Assembly: GCA_021827245.1 (NCBI GenBank)
Contig: JAKAWN010000118.1
Coordinates: 1-16,351, forward strand
DNA: 16,351 nt
Source of the DNA: Acidobacteriota bacterium
GTDB taxonomy: Bacteria; Acidobacteriota; Terriglobia; UBA7540
Direction: 5' to 3'
Positions 1 to 7,012 of this stretch are shown here, piece by piece. The notes below the pieces were generated by a model, which did not search any database, was not told the origin of the DNA, and saw only the letters and a list, made by a program, of their open reading frames with translations. Position numbers and translations under genes: made by a program. How positions within the stretch are numbered: position 1 is the first letter of the stretch; each line of letters opens with the position of its first letter.

Positions 1-45
1 ATCAATTTCCAGCGGCGTCATTTCTTCCCAGCCGAGCCGGCTCAC
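1..45 (-). CDS. Creatininase-family protein, N-terminus only (cut by left edge)
   Basis: Reading the minus strand from a GTG at 45 gives MSRLGWEEMTPLEID, open to the window edge. The LGWEEMTPLEID stretch resembles the very N-terminus of creatininase-family amidohydrolases, which usually begin with a W-E-E-[ML]-T-x-x-E-I pattern before the metal-binding part; that part lies outside the window. The gene would follow the SDR gene on the same strand with about 70 bases between them, so the two could be co-transcribed. A later ATG at 21 is the alternative start. Only 15 codons are visible, so the family call rests on pattern memory alone. Confidence 0.42.
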   Translation of the reverse strand, partial: MSRLGWEEMTPLEID

Positions 46-118
46 CCCACAGGTTTGTGGCTTGCCGCCGCTGTTCTGAGCTTCGGGCAAGTGCGCCAAT
101 GCGCCACCTCTTGAGAGC

Positions 119-928
119 TCATGCTTTTATTCCTCCCGTTCCGGATTCCTGGAATGCCATCCCGCCAATAGGAACTAGCAATCCGCCTTCGACCATAACG
201 GGCGACCCGGTCATGAACGAAGCGAGGTCACTGGCCAGAAACACAATCACGTGCGCGACTTCCTCCGGCCTGCCCATCTTGCCCCTGATGTGGAGATCGT
301 TGCACGCTTGCTCGACCCTTGCAGGATTGCTGTCCAGATTGATGGACCATCGAAGCATTGGGGTGTTGATAGCGCCAGGAAGAACGCAGTTTGCACGGAT
401 GTTCTCTTTTCCGTAGTCGAGCGCAATACATCGCGTGAGCCCCAGCAGGCCATGTTTGCTGACCACATAATGGACCGAATTGCGAACCGCTCCTACCGAC
501 TGCACTGAACCGACGATCACAATCGACCCGCCACCGCGTTCGATCATTTTGGGAATGAAATATTTGGACATCAAGAAGGCGCCCTTTAAGTTGATGTTCA
601 TTACCTCGTCCCATTCTTCCTCCGAAGTCGTGGTGACTGTGCCGTAGCGCTGGATTCCGGCATTGCTCACGAGCATGTCGATGCCGCCGAAGGCAGATAC
701 AATCCTGGGCACCAAGCTTTCAACCTCAGAGCGGGAAGACACGTCAACCTGGAAGAACTCCACCTCTCCGCCCTTGCTCTTCAATTCTAAGGCCGTTTCC
801 CGTCCGGCCTTTGGGTCACGATCCACCACGGCAACTGCGGCGTTATTTTCGGAGAATTCCCGGGCGCATGCCTTTCCGATTCCAGATCCGCCACCCGTCA
901 CAACTGCAACTTTTCCTTTGAAGTCCAT
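119..928 (-). CDS. SDR-family NAD(P)-dependent oxidoreductase
   Basis: A classical short-chain dehydrogenase/reductase of 269 aa, the usual length. It carries the TGGGSGIG cofactor motif at residues 11-18, an acidic residue ending beta-2 (D36, favouring NAD(H)), D62 for adenine contact, the NAG motif at 89-91, N113, and the catalytic S141 / Y154-x3-K158 set. Such enzymes oxidise or reduce a hydroxyl/keto group on sugars, polyols or other small molecules; the substrate cannot be read from the sequence. I chose the ATG at 928 because an AAGGAG lies about 10 bases upstream; an in-frame GTG six bases earlier is possible. The creatininase-like gene follows on the same strand. The reading frame is intact. 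Confidence 0.92.
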   Translation of the reverse strand: MDFKGKVAVVTGGGSGIGKACAREFSENNAAVAVVDRDPKAGRETALELKSKGGEVEFFQVDVSSRSEVESLVPRIVSAFGGIDMLVSNAGIQRYGTVTTTSEEEWDEVMNINLKGAFLMSKYFIPKMIERGGGSIVIVGSVQSVGAVRNSVHYVVSKHGLLGLTRCIALDYGKENIRANCVLPGAINTPMLRWSINLDSNPARVEQACNDLHIRGKMGRPEEVAHVIVFLASDLASFMTGSPVMVEGGLLVPIGGMAFQESGTGGIKA

Positions 929-1282
929 GGTCACATTTCTCCTTAATGGGTTCACGCCTTAACGGCGAACAGGATCATATCATCTCTCGTTCACGGCTTA
1001 AAACAAAACGACGATGCCTGCACAAGGTCTAAAATCCGTTCGGTGCTGGCGCCGAGAGAGCGGGATGGGGAATTGGGAGGCAGGCTGAAACAGTCCTGCG
1101 AAGATTGCGCGGGGTCGAGGCGCCAGAGCGAGCCCATGCTCGCACTGCCTGAGGGCGTGAGGCCTGGTTTCTGCAACCAGTGGGCTGTCCTCGAATGCTG
1201 GTTCTCTTGCTCGACTCCTGGTCAGCCCCCGCATTTGTATACCAGCACCTCACCCTCATCACAACATGAGCGTTCCCCCGGG

Positions 1283-1310
1283 GGTGCAGTCCGTAAGCTC
1301 CGGCTGCACC
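1283..1310. other. Stable intergenic hairpin
   Basis: GGTGCAG (1283-1289) pairs perfectly with CTGCACC (1304-1310), and CCG/CGG extends the stem inward past one bulged T, giving about 10 base pairs around a short loop. No T-run follows on either strand, so a standard intrinsic terminator is unlikely. It could be part of a transcribed leader or a relic; nothing else here identifies it. Confidence 0.4.
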
Positions 1311-1625
1311 ATGCAGCGCGAGCTGTGGTCTCATCCTGAAGGTCGGCGACTCGCGAAGAAGAAATGACTGTTGTACTTGACCCATATCAAGCGCTGCAAA
1401 TTATAACGACACCGCTTACTACAATGCTGCTTTCCTCAGCGCCGAAAAATGCAACCAAGGTCGCCACCACAATCAGCAATCCTTCGCAGTCGCGAGCGTA
1501 CGGACGCGGGCTTGCTGTCTGGCAACAACATCTCGATTCCGAGGAACGGCATAGCGGCTAAATCGGTATCCAAACCCTCAAGCCGCCTGTGGTTGGGTTT
1601 GCGTGTGCAATAAGTCGCTGTGTGG

Positions 1626-1631
1626 TAATAT
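1626..1631 (+). promoter_or_regulatory. Probable -10 box of the tRNA-Arg promoter
   Basis: TAATAT lies 14 bases before the first base of the tRNA, a sensible position for a -10 element starting transcription a few bases ahead of the mature 5' end. The -35 is weak: TTGCGT at 1599-1604 is too far (21 bases) and GTGCAA at 1605-1610 is slightly too near (15 bases). Confidence 0.4.
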
Positions 1632-1645
1632 CCTGTTGGGATTAA

Positions 1646-1722
1646 GGGCGTGTAGCTCAGTCGGATAGAGCATCGGATTTCTAATCCGAGGGTCGGGGGT
1701 TCGAATCCCTCCACGCCTGCCA
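1646..1722 (+). tRNA. tRNA-Arg (anticodon UCU)
   Basis: A complete 77-base cloverleaf with encoded CCA. The acceptor stem GGGCGTG pairs with CACGCCT (1712-1718), with a G-U at the first pair, and the discriminator is G1719. The D arm uses GCTC/GAGC. The anticodon stem TCGGA/TCCGA encloses the loop TTTCTAA with anticodon TCT at 1680-1682, decoding AGA. The T arm is GGGGG-TTCGAAT-CCCTC. tRNA-Arg 3' ends are frequent targets of tyrosine recombinases, and a recombinase relic starts 14 bases downstream. Confidence 0.97.
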
Positions 1723-1735
1723 TGTTTTCAATAAC

Positions 1736-2356
1736 TTAGCTCATTGCTGACCTCCTTCCGCCTACCGTCCCGGCTACTTGAAGCGAAACAGCTTTGGCTT
1801 CTTCCTGTCGCCGAGCCGCCGTCTTGAGTTTTTGCCACACCACTTCTGCGGCTGCCTGGCGAGCTGCGTCTCCAGTGTGTGAGTAAATCATGTTCACTCG
1901 TTCGCTAACATGCCCCAGTCGGTCCATCCGTGTCTTCAAATCCACGCCTTCGTCCAGCATCATGCTGTTGTTCAGGTGCCGCAGTGCGTGCCAATGAAGC
2001 CACGGAATCCCCAGCTTCTCAGCCACCGGTCTCGCGTACCTCTCTAATGAACCAGCGCATGTCCATCGGCGGCCTCGTCTCCCGGGAAAAAACTAGTCGT
2101 GCGGTTGAGCATCTGGAAAGTACTGCCTTTTGTACTGGAGCAGGATTTCCATCTGCTCATCCGTGAACAGGATTTTCCGGTATCCCTTCTTGGTTTTGGG
2201 TGGACTACTTTGACCTTCCCAAACCGATTCTCGGACGACAATGGCGCCATGTTCCGCAACCAGCGATGACCATCGCAGCCTGCGAGGTTCCCGGCGACGG
2301 TTTCCCATCCACTGAAATAATTTCCAGGCCATCTGACGACGGGGATCTTTTAGCTG
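1736..2356 (-). pseudogene. Tyrosine recombinase/integrase, truncated and broken in several places
   Basis: The catalytic half of a phage-type integrase, convergent with tRNA-Arg and ending 14 bases from it, the classic layout of an island integrase at its attachment site. The last 96 codons keep the H-A-L-R-H box, L-G-H-V-S, and the Y of M-I-Y-S-H-T that acts as nucleophile. The upstream part (from about 2356) keeps an R-R-x(6)-L-R-W box with the first catalytic Arg region and a P-K-T-K-K-G-Y-R-K-I strand. Between them the frame is lost: an in-frame TAG at 2093-2095 falls where a Leu is expected before F-F-P-G. A missing base near 2072-2076 shifts out of the P-M-D-M-R-W-F-I-R-E-V frame, and a second shift near 2040 restores the final frame. 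The N-terminal arm-binding domain is absent. It cannot make a working enzyme as read. Confidence 0.88.
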
Positions 2357-2440
2357 CAGGAGGTGATCTGGAGCTGATCCAATTCTTTTTGGGGCATGTC
2401 TCAGTACGGACGACAGAACGTCATTGGGATGACGACCGCC
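2353..2440 (+). pseudogene. Scrap of a second tyrosine recombinase, opposite orientation
   Basis: On the plus strand the residues AGGDLELIQFFLGHVSVRTT followed by ERHW match the box around L-G-H-x-S-V-x-T-T-E-R-Y in XerC/D-like integrases of a different subfamily from the minus-strand copy. The active-site Tyr appears as His (ERHW instead of ERYL). Upstream of about 2353 the match stops, where the minus-strand integrase begins, and downstream of 2440 I see no continuation. It is a short relic flanked by rearrangement. Confidence 0.6.
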
Positions 2441-2608
2441 GCAGGATCGAGTTCCAACCGCATTGTTCGGAATTCGCTTGTCTTGAGAGTTTCGATGTCG
2501 AGGGCGGAAAGGCAGAATATTAACCGTGCCGTCAGCGCCCACCCGACGCCATGTTTTGCCCTTTGCGCACGCGGGGAGAGAGTTGCAGTGAAGGCTTGGC
2601 GCCCGAGC

Positions 2609-2640
2609 GGCGGGGTTGAAATCCCGCTCTTCCACCGCTA
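2609..2640 (+). other. tRNA-3'-end-like fragment, possible old attachment site
   Basis: GCGGG (2610-2614) pairs with CCCGC (2623-2627) around GTTGAAAT, which resembles a T arm with one extra loop base, and is followed by a TCTTCCACCGCTA tail reminiscent of a tRNA acceptor end. No matching 5' half or anticodon arm is visible upstream. Because it sits beyond a recombinase relic it could be a decayed attachment-site copy of a tRNA-Ser-like 3' end, but chance similarity is likely enough that I hold this loosely. Confidence 0.2.
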
Positions 2641-2670
2641 TTTTCACCCTTCGAGATGTGGCAAAGCGAC

Positions 2671-3114
2671 TTAGGCGACTGCTCCTGCCTGTTGATCAAT
2701 CTCCAGGCGTCTGATCGGGCCGGCGATCACCAGGTAGCTGAAAACAGTAGCCAGCGCATTTGCCGCCAGGAAAACCACTGCTCCTTTGAAATTGTCGGTG
2801 GCCTGGACGATGTAGCCGATCACGACCGGTGTGGTGATGGCCGCTATGTTGTCGAACGTATTAAAAACGCCAGCGGTCAATCCTGCGATCTGCCGGGGAG
2901 CGGTATCCGCGATCACGCGACGCTTGGAGGCCAGGTTCCACCGGCATTGCCCGATCTGCAGGGTGTTCCCTTCCACCCGCAATAAGCCTCGGATGATCCG
3001 ACGGGCATTCAGCGCCTGAAGGCTTGCTTCCATCACCTCCGGGACAGTCTTTCGGGCCGGCGCATCACCAACGGCTTCGAGCGCGCTGCGATTCTTGATC
3101 ATTACTGGACTCAA
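2671..3114 (-). pseudogene. In-frame chimera: glycerate 2-kinase N-terminus joined to MFS transporter C-terminus
   Basis: Residues 1 to about 66 resemble the start of MOFRL/GckA-type glycerate 2-kinases (V-M-E-A-S-L-Q-A, then L-L-R-V-E-G-N-T-L-Q-I-G and the beginning of the K-R-R-V-I strand). From about residue 67 the sequence becomes the end of an ACS-type MFS sugar-acid transporter: ADTAPRQIAGLTAGVFNT, then two hydrophobic helices (about 80-104 and 110-132) corresponding to TM11 and TM12, and a basic tail. The join is in frame near 2908-2922, so a 147-residue ORF survives, but kinase active site and ten transport helices are missing. Both parents belong to glucarate/galactarate/glycerate use, so the simplest origin is a deletion between two co-oriented genes of one catabolic operon. 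The ORF can begin at the TTG at 3114 or more naturally the ATG at 3102. Confidence 0.75.
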
Positions 3115-3146
3115 CTTGCTTTACACTCCACAATCAGTCAGTTCTT

Positions 3147-3578
3147 TCACTGACGGATCCAAGTCCCCTGCTTCTTGGCCCTTTCAACCGCCATCGCCAA
3201 AAAGTTCATCTGGACACCCTTGGCGCCACTAAAGGGAACCGTATATTCGGCGTGAAATTGGCATCCGTAAACGGGCCATCCGATCGCCTTTGCCACTTCG
3301 TTGCAAACGAAGCCTTTGCTGTCCTTGGATGTCGCAAGAACTTCCCACCCTTTCGGGACCACGTGGACCATCCACGTGTGGAATTCCGAACCATAGAACG
3401 GGTTGTTCATCCCGGCAAAAATGGGATCATTTTTCAGGATGTGAACAGGTGGAATATCGTGCTTGGCGATAGCCTTCACACTGGTGGTCTCGCAAGACCG
3501 GCCTGTGGGACAAACGAACGTACGGCCAACTTGACAGGAAACTGCTGATCTTGATCCCGCTACCTGTTCAGCAGGCAA
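3147..3578 (-). pseudogene. Class I glutamine amidotransferase-like fragment lacking the nucleophile half
   Basis: From about residue 40 (near 3461) the protein matches the second half of a GATase1/peptidase C26 domain: N-D-P-I-F-A-G-M, then SEFHTWMVHVVPKGWEVLAT, and the catalytic His-x-Glu in Y-G-C-Q-F-H-A-E-Y. The G-x-C-x-G-x-Q nucleophile elbow that should precede this is absent, and residues 1-40 look like out-of-family translation. Homologues carry the Cys-His-Glu triad for hydrolysing glutamine or gamma-glutamyl amides; this copy could not. It ends about 30 bases from the chimeric ORF on the same strand, in the same zone of decay. Confidence 0.7.
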
Positions 3579-3718
3579 ATCCGCAAATGTCGGTCGGCCC
3601 GGCAGTCGGCCTCATCATCGACCGCGTCAGCACGCCCCTCGACCCCCGAACGCGGACTTGGGGCATAGCCTGCACTCCTGCGTTCGAGACAAGAGACGGT
3701 ATGCGGTAAATTCCGGCT

Positions 3719-3755
3719 AAAAGCGCGGGCCGCAAAACCGGTGGCCCGCGCTTTT
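3719..3755 (-). terminator. Intrinsic terminator (can act on both strands)
   Basis: AAAAGCGCGGGCC (3719-3731) is a perfect 13-bp inverted repeat of GGCCCGCGCTTTT (3743-3755) with an 11-base loop, GC-rich and ending in a T-run on either strand. It lies about 107 bases beyond the stop of the 209-residue gene at 3862 on the minus strand and so is its likely terminator. It also separates the intact block from the relics on its left. Confidence 0.85.
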
Positions 3756-3861
3756 CAGCTTCGCTGATCGCAGACATTCAGGATCAATTTCTGATGCGCC
3801 ACTCGCGGCACAAAACGATGCCGTGGCTTGTTTATCCTTGGTTATCCTTTGCCGCGTTTCT

Positions 3862-4491
3862 TCAGGAGCCGGCACTCATTTCCTTTTGCATCTCCCGGTA
3901 CTGCTTCTGCCACTGTTTCATGGATTTTTCCATTTCGCGCGCCTGCTCGCGAACAACCTTGGGGTCCGGGTCGTTCTGGTTCAGCGCCTCGTCCATCTGC
4001 TGAAATTGAGTGTTAACCCTTTCCTGCAGCTGGTTCATGTTCTGAACGCGGTTCTGCAGTGTTTCTTTTTGTTGCTCGGAGAGGCCGCTCATGAGTTGCT
4101 CATGATCCCTCTGCATGGTCTGGAGTTGCTGTCGCAGTTGGTCGCGCTGTTGCCGCGCCTGATCCGCATTGAATTTCGATCCGCTAGAATCACGCGCCAT
4201 CTGGCGAGCCTGGGTGCGGATCTGTTTTGCCGTCTGGTCACAGGTGTGTAATTGGTCACGCTGCTGGTCGGTGGCACGAATACGATCACGATCTTGGTCA
4301 CGCTGCTGAGTACCTTGCGACGACGGAGATCCTACCTGTCCCCCCTTCTGCTGTCCCTGGCCCATCGCAGGCCCCTGGCCTCCGGCGCCGCCTCGTTGGC
4401 CTCCTCCACCGCCGCCTCCACGACCTTGTGCTGGCAGGAAGGCAGAGCAAAATGCTATTGCCATCACAACCCAGAGCATCCTCATTTTCAT
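3862..4491 (-). CDS. Exported Gly/Gln-rich protein with long coiled coil, unknown function
   Basis: A 209-residue protein that I cannot place in a characterised family. Residues 1-23 form a clear Sec signal peptide (MKMRMLW, a hydrophobic core, then F-L-P-A-Q-G). A Gly-rich linker (about 24-60) follows, then about 140 residues dominated by Gln, Arg, Glu, Asp and Met with heptad-like spacing, predicting a long charged coiled coil. One Cys (in LHTCDQ) remains after processing. The start is secure: AAGGAGG lies a few bases before the ATG at 4491. A terminator follows at 3719-3755, so the gene looks monocistronic and complete. A periplasmic chaperone-like or spacer role is imaginable from composition alone but is not supported further. 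Confidence 0.82.
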   Translation of the reverse strand: MKMRMLWVVMAIAFCSAFLPAQGRGGGGGGGQRGGAGGQGPAMGQGQQKGGQVGSPSSQGTQQRDQDRDRIRATDQQRDQLHTCDQTAKQIRTQARQMARDSSGSKFNADQARQQRDQLRQQLQTMQRDHEQLMSGLSEQQKETLQNRVQNMNQLQERVNTQFQQMDEALNQNDPDPKVVREQAREMEKSMKQWQKQYREMQKEMSAGS

Positions 4492-4631
4492 AACCCTTTC
4501 CTCCTTCTAGCGAAATTGATGCTTCTCTCCTCCCAGTCTGAAACTATCTCCAAACTGCCTTTCTAGTCCGTGACTCCCGACACCGGGTCCAGTGACGGAA
4601 CGCAAATACCGGCCCGGCGGGTGACTCGGCG

Positions 4632-6365
4632 CTACTCCCTCATCATCTCGGCCGGTACCTCGGTCATGTAGATGCCGGCCCAGCCGGTCTCTTCGGCGCC
4701 CATGCCGGCGTTAATGACCAGTGACCTGCCCCGAAAACCGTCGCGCTCTATACCGAGCTTGGTGATAGGCAACGGCGCTCCTGTCTCATCGTTCAGAGCA
4801 TCGGGGTCGATCGATGTCCCGGGCATGCCGGTCGTGAGCACGGCCGCGGTGGGTCCACCGCCTGGCCCGCCGTAGAGATAGACGCCGTCAACTGGGCTCA
4901 AATACGCTCCGTTGACCACCTGGCCCTTCCGGGCCTTGAACGCGACGTGGAAGGTACCGTCATTCAAACTCCCGTCAGCCAGCCCGGACACTGCCACAAA
5001 CGAGCTTGAGCGCCACCTCGCCGGCTCGCTCGAGTCCTCAGATTCGCCCGTACCCATGCCCTCGACGTAGCCGGAAAATTTCCAGAAGACGAAGTCGTCA
5101 AAGCTGGTCGGCGACTTTGCAACTACCGTCGTTTTCTCGGCGGTTGTGTCGTAGACGAAGATGCCCTGATGCACCGGGACAGGCACGTTAAAGTTGTCCG
5201 CATTCTCCCTGCAATATCCGTTCCGGATCTTGTTCCCCTCGGTTGGGCAGCGCAGGGTCACGGTCTTAGTCTCGCTCCCCCAGGCTCCCCAGAAAGCGAC
5301 AAAGCGCCCGTCAAAGGAGACCCCCTCGCCCAGCTTGTTGAATACCGTTCCCTTTTTCTCGCCGGGGACCGGGCCGCCAATCTCCGCCAGCCGCCTGAGC
5401 CGCGGTCTCGGCCCGTCCAGCGGCGCCCTATAGATTCCGCCCCTGGTGGGGTTGCCCTCGTTATCAAACCCGGCAAATACTGCCCAGCGCCCGGCGGCGC
5501 TGGGCGGAGCGACGGAACCGAACTTTATTCTGGCGCCGGGAATCGTGGTGTCCGTGTCGGCGATCACCACTACGGGCGAGTCGCCGCCAGCGGGTTCGAG
5601 CTTCCTGCCGTCAGAAAGCGAAATCGGCGCACTCGCCAGGGTTCGAAAGTACGCTCCGGTCTTGCTGATCGTCTTGCCAGGATTACCAGGGTCCGTCGCC
5701 GTGTAGTTGCCTTTGAACACAATCGTGGCGCCAGTGAGCGCGGGGGTTCCCGGGAAAACGTCAAACTTGATTCCGCCGGTTCCCGGAACCGCGAAAAAGC
5801 CAAAGCCGGGCGTCGCGCCCAGGTTGCTCGCGCCGGTGATCAGGAGGCCGAAGGGATTGGTGTAGATGCCGGTGGTTCCGGCACGCGACTCGCTGATTCC
5901 ATCTGGAAGCAGGTAACTCCACACCGGCTGGTGATTCCCGCGGGAAGCGATGGTGTCCGTCCACATTTCGATGCGCGGGAACGAAGGCGGCTCGGTGAAC
6001 GCCGTCCCGAGGTTGTTCGGCTGCGGCACCGCCGTGTTGCGGTCAAAGATTGTCATCAGAGGAGCCCCTGTGGCCATGTTGCGCGTGAAGATGCCGTGAG
6101 CGGGCTCACCGCCCGACCCGCCCTTGCTCCGCGCGCGGAACACCACCAGTTGATTGACGTTTATCGAAGGCTCGTTGTAGCTGTTGAACTTCCGGCCGTC
6201 GCCCGGGACATAAACGCCGTTGTTCACCACTGTCTGCCATTTGAAATTGATGGTCGACACAATCGGCGAAGGCGCCAGCACCTCCTGAGCCGCTGCAGAG
6301 CCAGGAATCAGGAAGAGAACTCCCATCAGAAGATGAAATTCAAAGCAGGAACGGATCTTTTGCAT
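4632..6365 (-). CDS. Exported repeat protein, probable beta-propeller-like (DUF7453-like repeats), unknown function
   Basis: A 577-residue protein starting at the ATG at 6365, where a GGGGGGAGG ribosome site sits 7 bases upstream; an in-frame ATG at 6392 would place that site inside the gene. A signal peptide covers about residues 1-27, ending A-A-A-Q-E. The mature part is built of loosely repeated blocks, each with a hydrophobic strand such as VVFRA, AVFAGF, FVAFWG or VAFKA followed by a turn and a G-[IV]-[FY] strand (HGIFTR, TGIYTN, GGIYRA, QGIFVY, DGVYLY, AGIYMT). That pattern is seen in secreted repeat proteins of planctomycetes, acidobacteria and myxobacteria. No catalytic residues stand out. 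The stop is TAG and the frame is intact throughout. The repeat reading is my inference; the family name is tentative. Confidence 0.85.
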   Translation of the reverse strand: MQKIRSCFEFHLLMGVLFLIPGSAAAQEVLAPSPIVSTINFKWQTVVNNGVYVPGDGRKFNSYNEPSINVNQLVVFRARSKGGSGGEPAHGIFTRNMATGAPLMTIFDRNTAVPQPNNLGTAFTEPPSFPRIEMWTDTIASRGNHQPVWSYLLPDGISESRAGTTGIYTNPFGLLITGASNLGATPGFGFFAVPGTGGIKFDVFPGTPALTGATIVFKGNYTATDPGNPGKTISKTGAYFRTLASAPISLSDGRKLEPAGGDSPVVVIADTDTTIPGARIKFGSVAPPSAAGRWAVFAGFDNEGNPTRGGIYRAPLDGPRPRLRRLAEIGGPVPGEKKGTVFNKLGEGVSFDGRFVAFWGAWGSETKTVTLRCPTEGNKIRNGYCRENADNFNVPVPVHQGIFVYDTTAEKTTVVAKSPTSFDDFVFWKFSGYVEGMGTGESEDSSEPARWRSSSFVAVSGLADGSLNDGTFHVAFKARKGQVVNGAYLSPVDGVYLYGGPGGGPTAAVLTTGMPGTSIDPDALNDETGAPLPITKLGIERDGFRGRSLVINAGMGAEETGWAGIYMTEVPAEMMRE

Positions 6366-6515
6366 CGCTTTCCTCCCCCCCTGCGATCTCACGAAGTTTG
6401 AATCGCCGCGCCTGGGTCACTCGATGGAGGCCGCGCAGCCCATCGCCCCTCTACCTATCCGGGGTGAGCCTGGCATGTTGCGATCAGGGAAAGTGAAACA
6501 TCTCCGCACCGGTTC

Positions 6516-6642
6516 TAACAGGTTGCTGAAAAACACATTAGAGGGGGTGTAGCGGCGGGTTCATTCCGTCATAAGCCTATTGCTTTCAGCACGGGCTGGC
6601 GGCGTAAAGCCGCCGCTACAGCCTTTTTCAGCAACCTGCTAA
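6516..6642. repeat. MITE-like element with terminal inverted repeats
   Basis: CAGGTTGCTGAAAAA (6519-6533) is repeated perfectly in inverse at 6624-6638, and the match continues imperfectly to TAA/TTA at both ends. Inside it, TGTAGCGGCGG (6548-6558) is the exact inverse of 6610-6620, and GGCGGC/GCCGCC (6598-6603/6609-6614) forms a smaller hairpin. The whole 127-bp unit can fold into one long stem, has no ORF, and sits between two genes on the minus strand, as non-autonomous mobile or REP-like elements do. Whether other copies exist cannot be seen here. Confidence 0.75.
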
Positions 6643-6673
6643 TTCTTCCAAGTTCCCGGGACAATCTGGCAGT

Positions 6674-7012
6674 TCACGCTGCTCCCTTCTGCCCTCGGTC
6701 AATTTCCCTGATTGCAGAGTCGATCTCCTCTACGGTCAGCAGCCACTGGTTCCGGTCCAGCCGCGACACCACTTTGAACTCGAAATCCTCGAAAAGCTCC
6801 AGCGCCCGTGCCTGGTTTTTAAGGTGCTCAGCGAGAATCGACAACGCCAGCTTCGCGGCGCCGCTGCTCATCGACCCCCATTCAAAACCTGCAGGAGAAT
6901 ACTTCGCCAGATTGGGCTGCAAATGGAGCGGAACCCATTTACGGCCATGCCTGACGTAGACTTTGCATCCTGCCGCGCTTCTCTCGCCGAAATACTTCGC
7001 ACCTCCTCCCAC
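6674..7012 (-). CDS. DUF6166-type small protein
   Basis: A 112-residue protein resembling the DUF6166 family, whose members share a Y-x-G-x-R-S-x-x-G start, a basic V-x-V strand, an F-E-W-G-x-x-x-S-G-x-A-x-L-A block and an aromatic C-terminal strand. Here they appear as FGERSAAGCKVYV, GFEWGSMSSGAAKLALSILAEHL, and NQWLLTVEEI. The family is common in mobile and accessory regions of many bacteria; its function is not established. The start is the GTG at 7012, with AGGGAGGGGG some 8 bases upstream. No signal peptide, so it is cytoplasmic. Its 3' end lies 31 bases from the MITE-like element. Confidence 0.8.
   Translation of the reverse strand: MGGGAKYFGERSAAGCKVYVRHGRKWVPLHLQPNLAKYSPAGFEWGSMSSGAAKLALSILAEHLKNQARALELFEDFEFKVVSRLDRNQWLLTVEEIDSAIREIDRGQKGAA

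Larger units (their letters stand above)
929..1645. other. Long intergenic region without a convincing gene
   Basis: About 700 bases between the SDR start and the tRNA. The open frames here (for example on the minus strand at 1029-1385) are of low complexity, rich in Arg, Pro and Ser, and match no family I recognise. The stretch holds a hairpin at 1283-1310, a ten-base palindrome CCCCCGGGGG around 1275-1284 and a likely tRNA promoter just before 1646. The first part must contain the SDR promoter, but I see no clear -35/-10 pair for it. Confidence 0.6.

Noticed and set aside
1029..1385. 118-residue minus-strand ORF between SDR and tRNA
   Set aside because: Low-complexity Arg/Pro/Ser content, no ribosome site, overlaps other equally long frames.
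1436..1723. 95-residue minus-strand ORF starting M-A-G-V-E-G-F-E-P-P-T
   Set aside because: Its N-terminus is the antisense translation of tRNA-Arg, a well-known spurious annotation; no independent coding signal.
3469..3709. Plus-strand stop-to-stop frame ending ACTPAFETRDGMR
   Set aside because: About 78 open codons with no good start, ribosome site or recognisable family; expected by chance at this base composition.
5169..6401. 410-residue plus-strand ORF
   Set aside because: Lies antisense to the 577-residue exported protein; Arg/Pro-rich shadow with no family and no ribosome site, whereas the minus frame has signal peptide and repeats.
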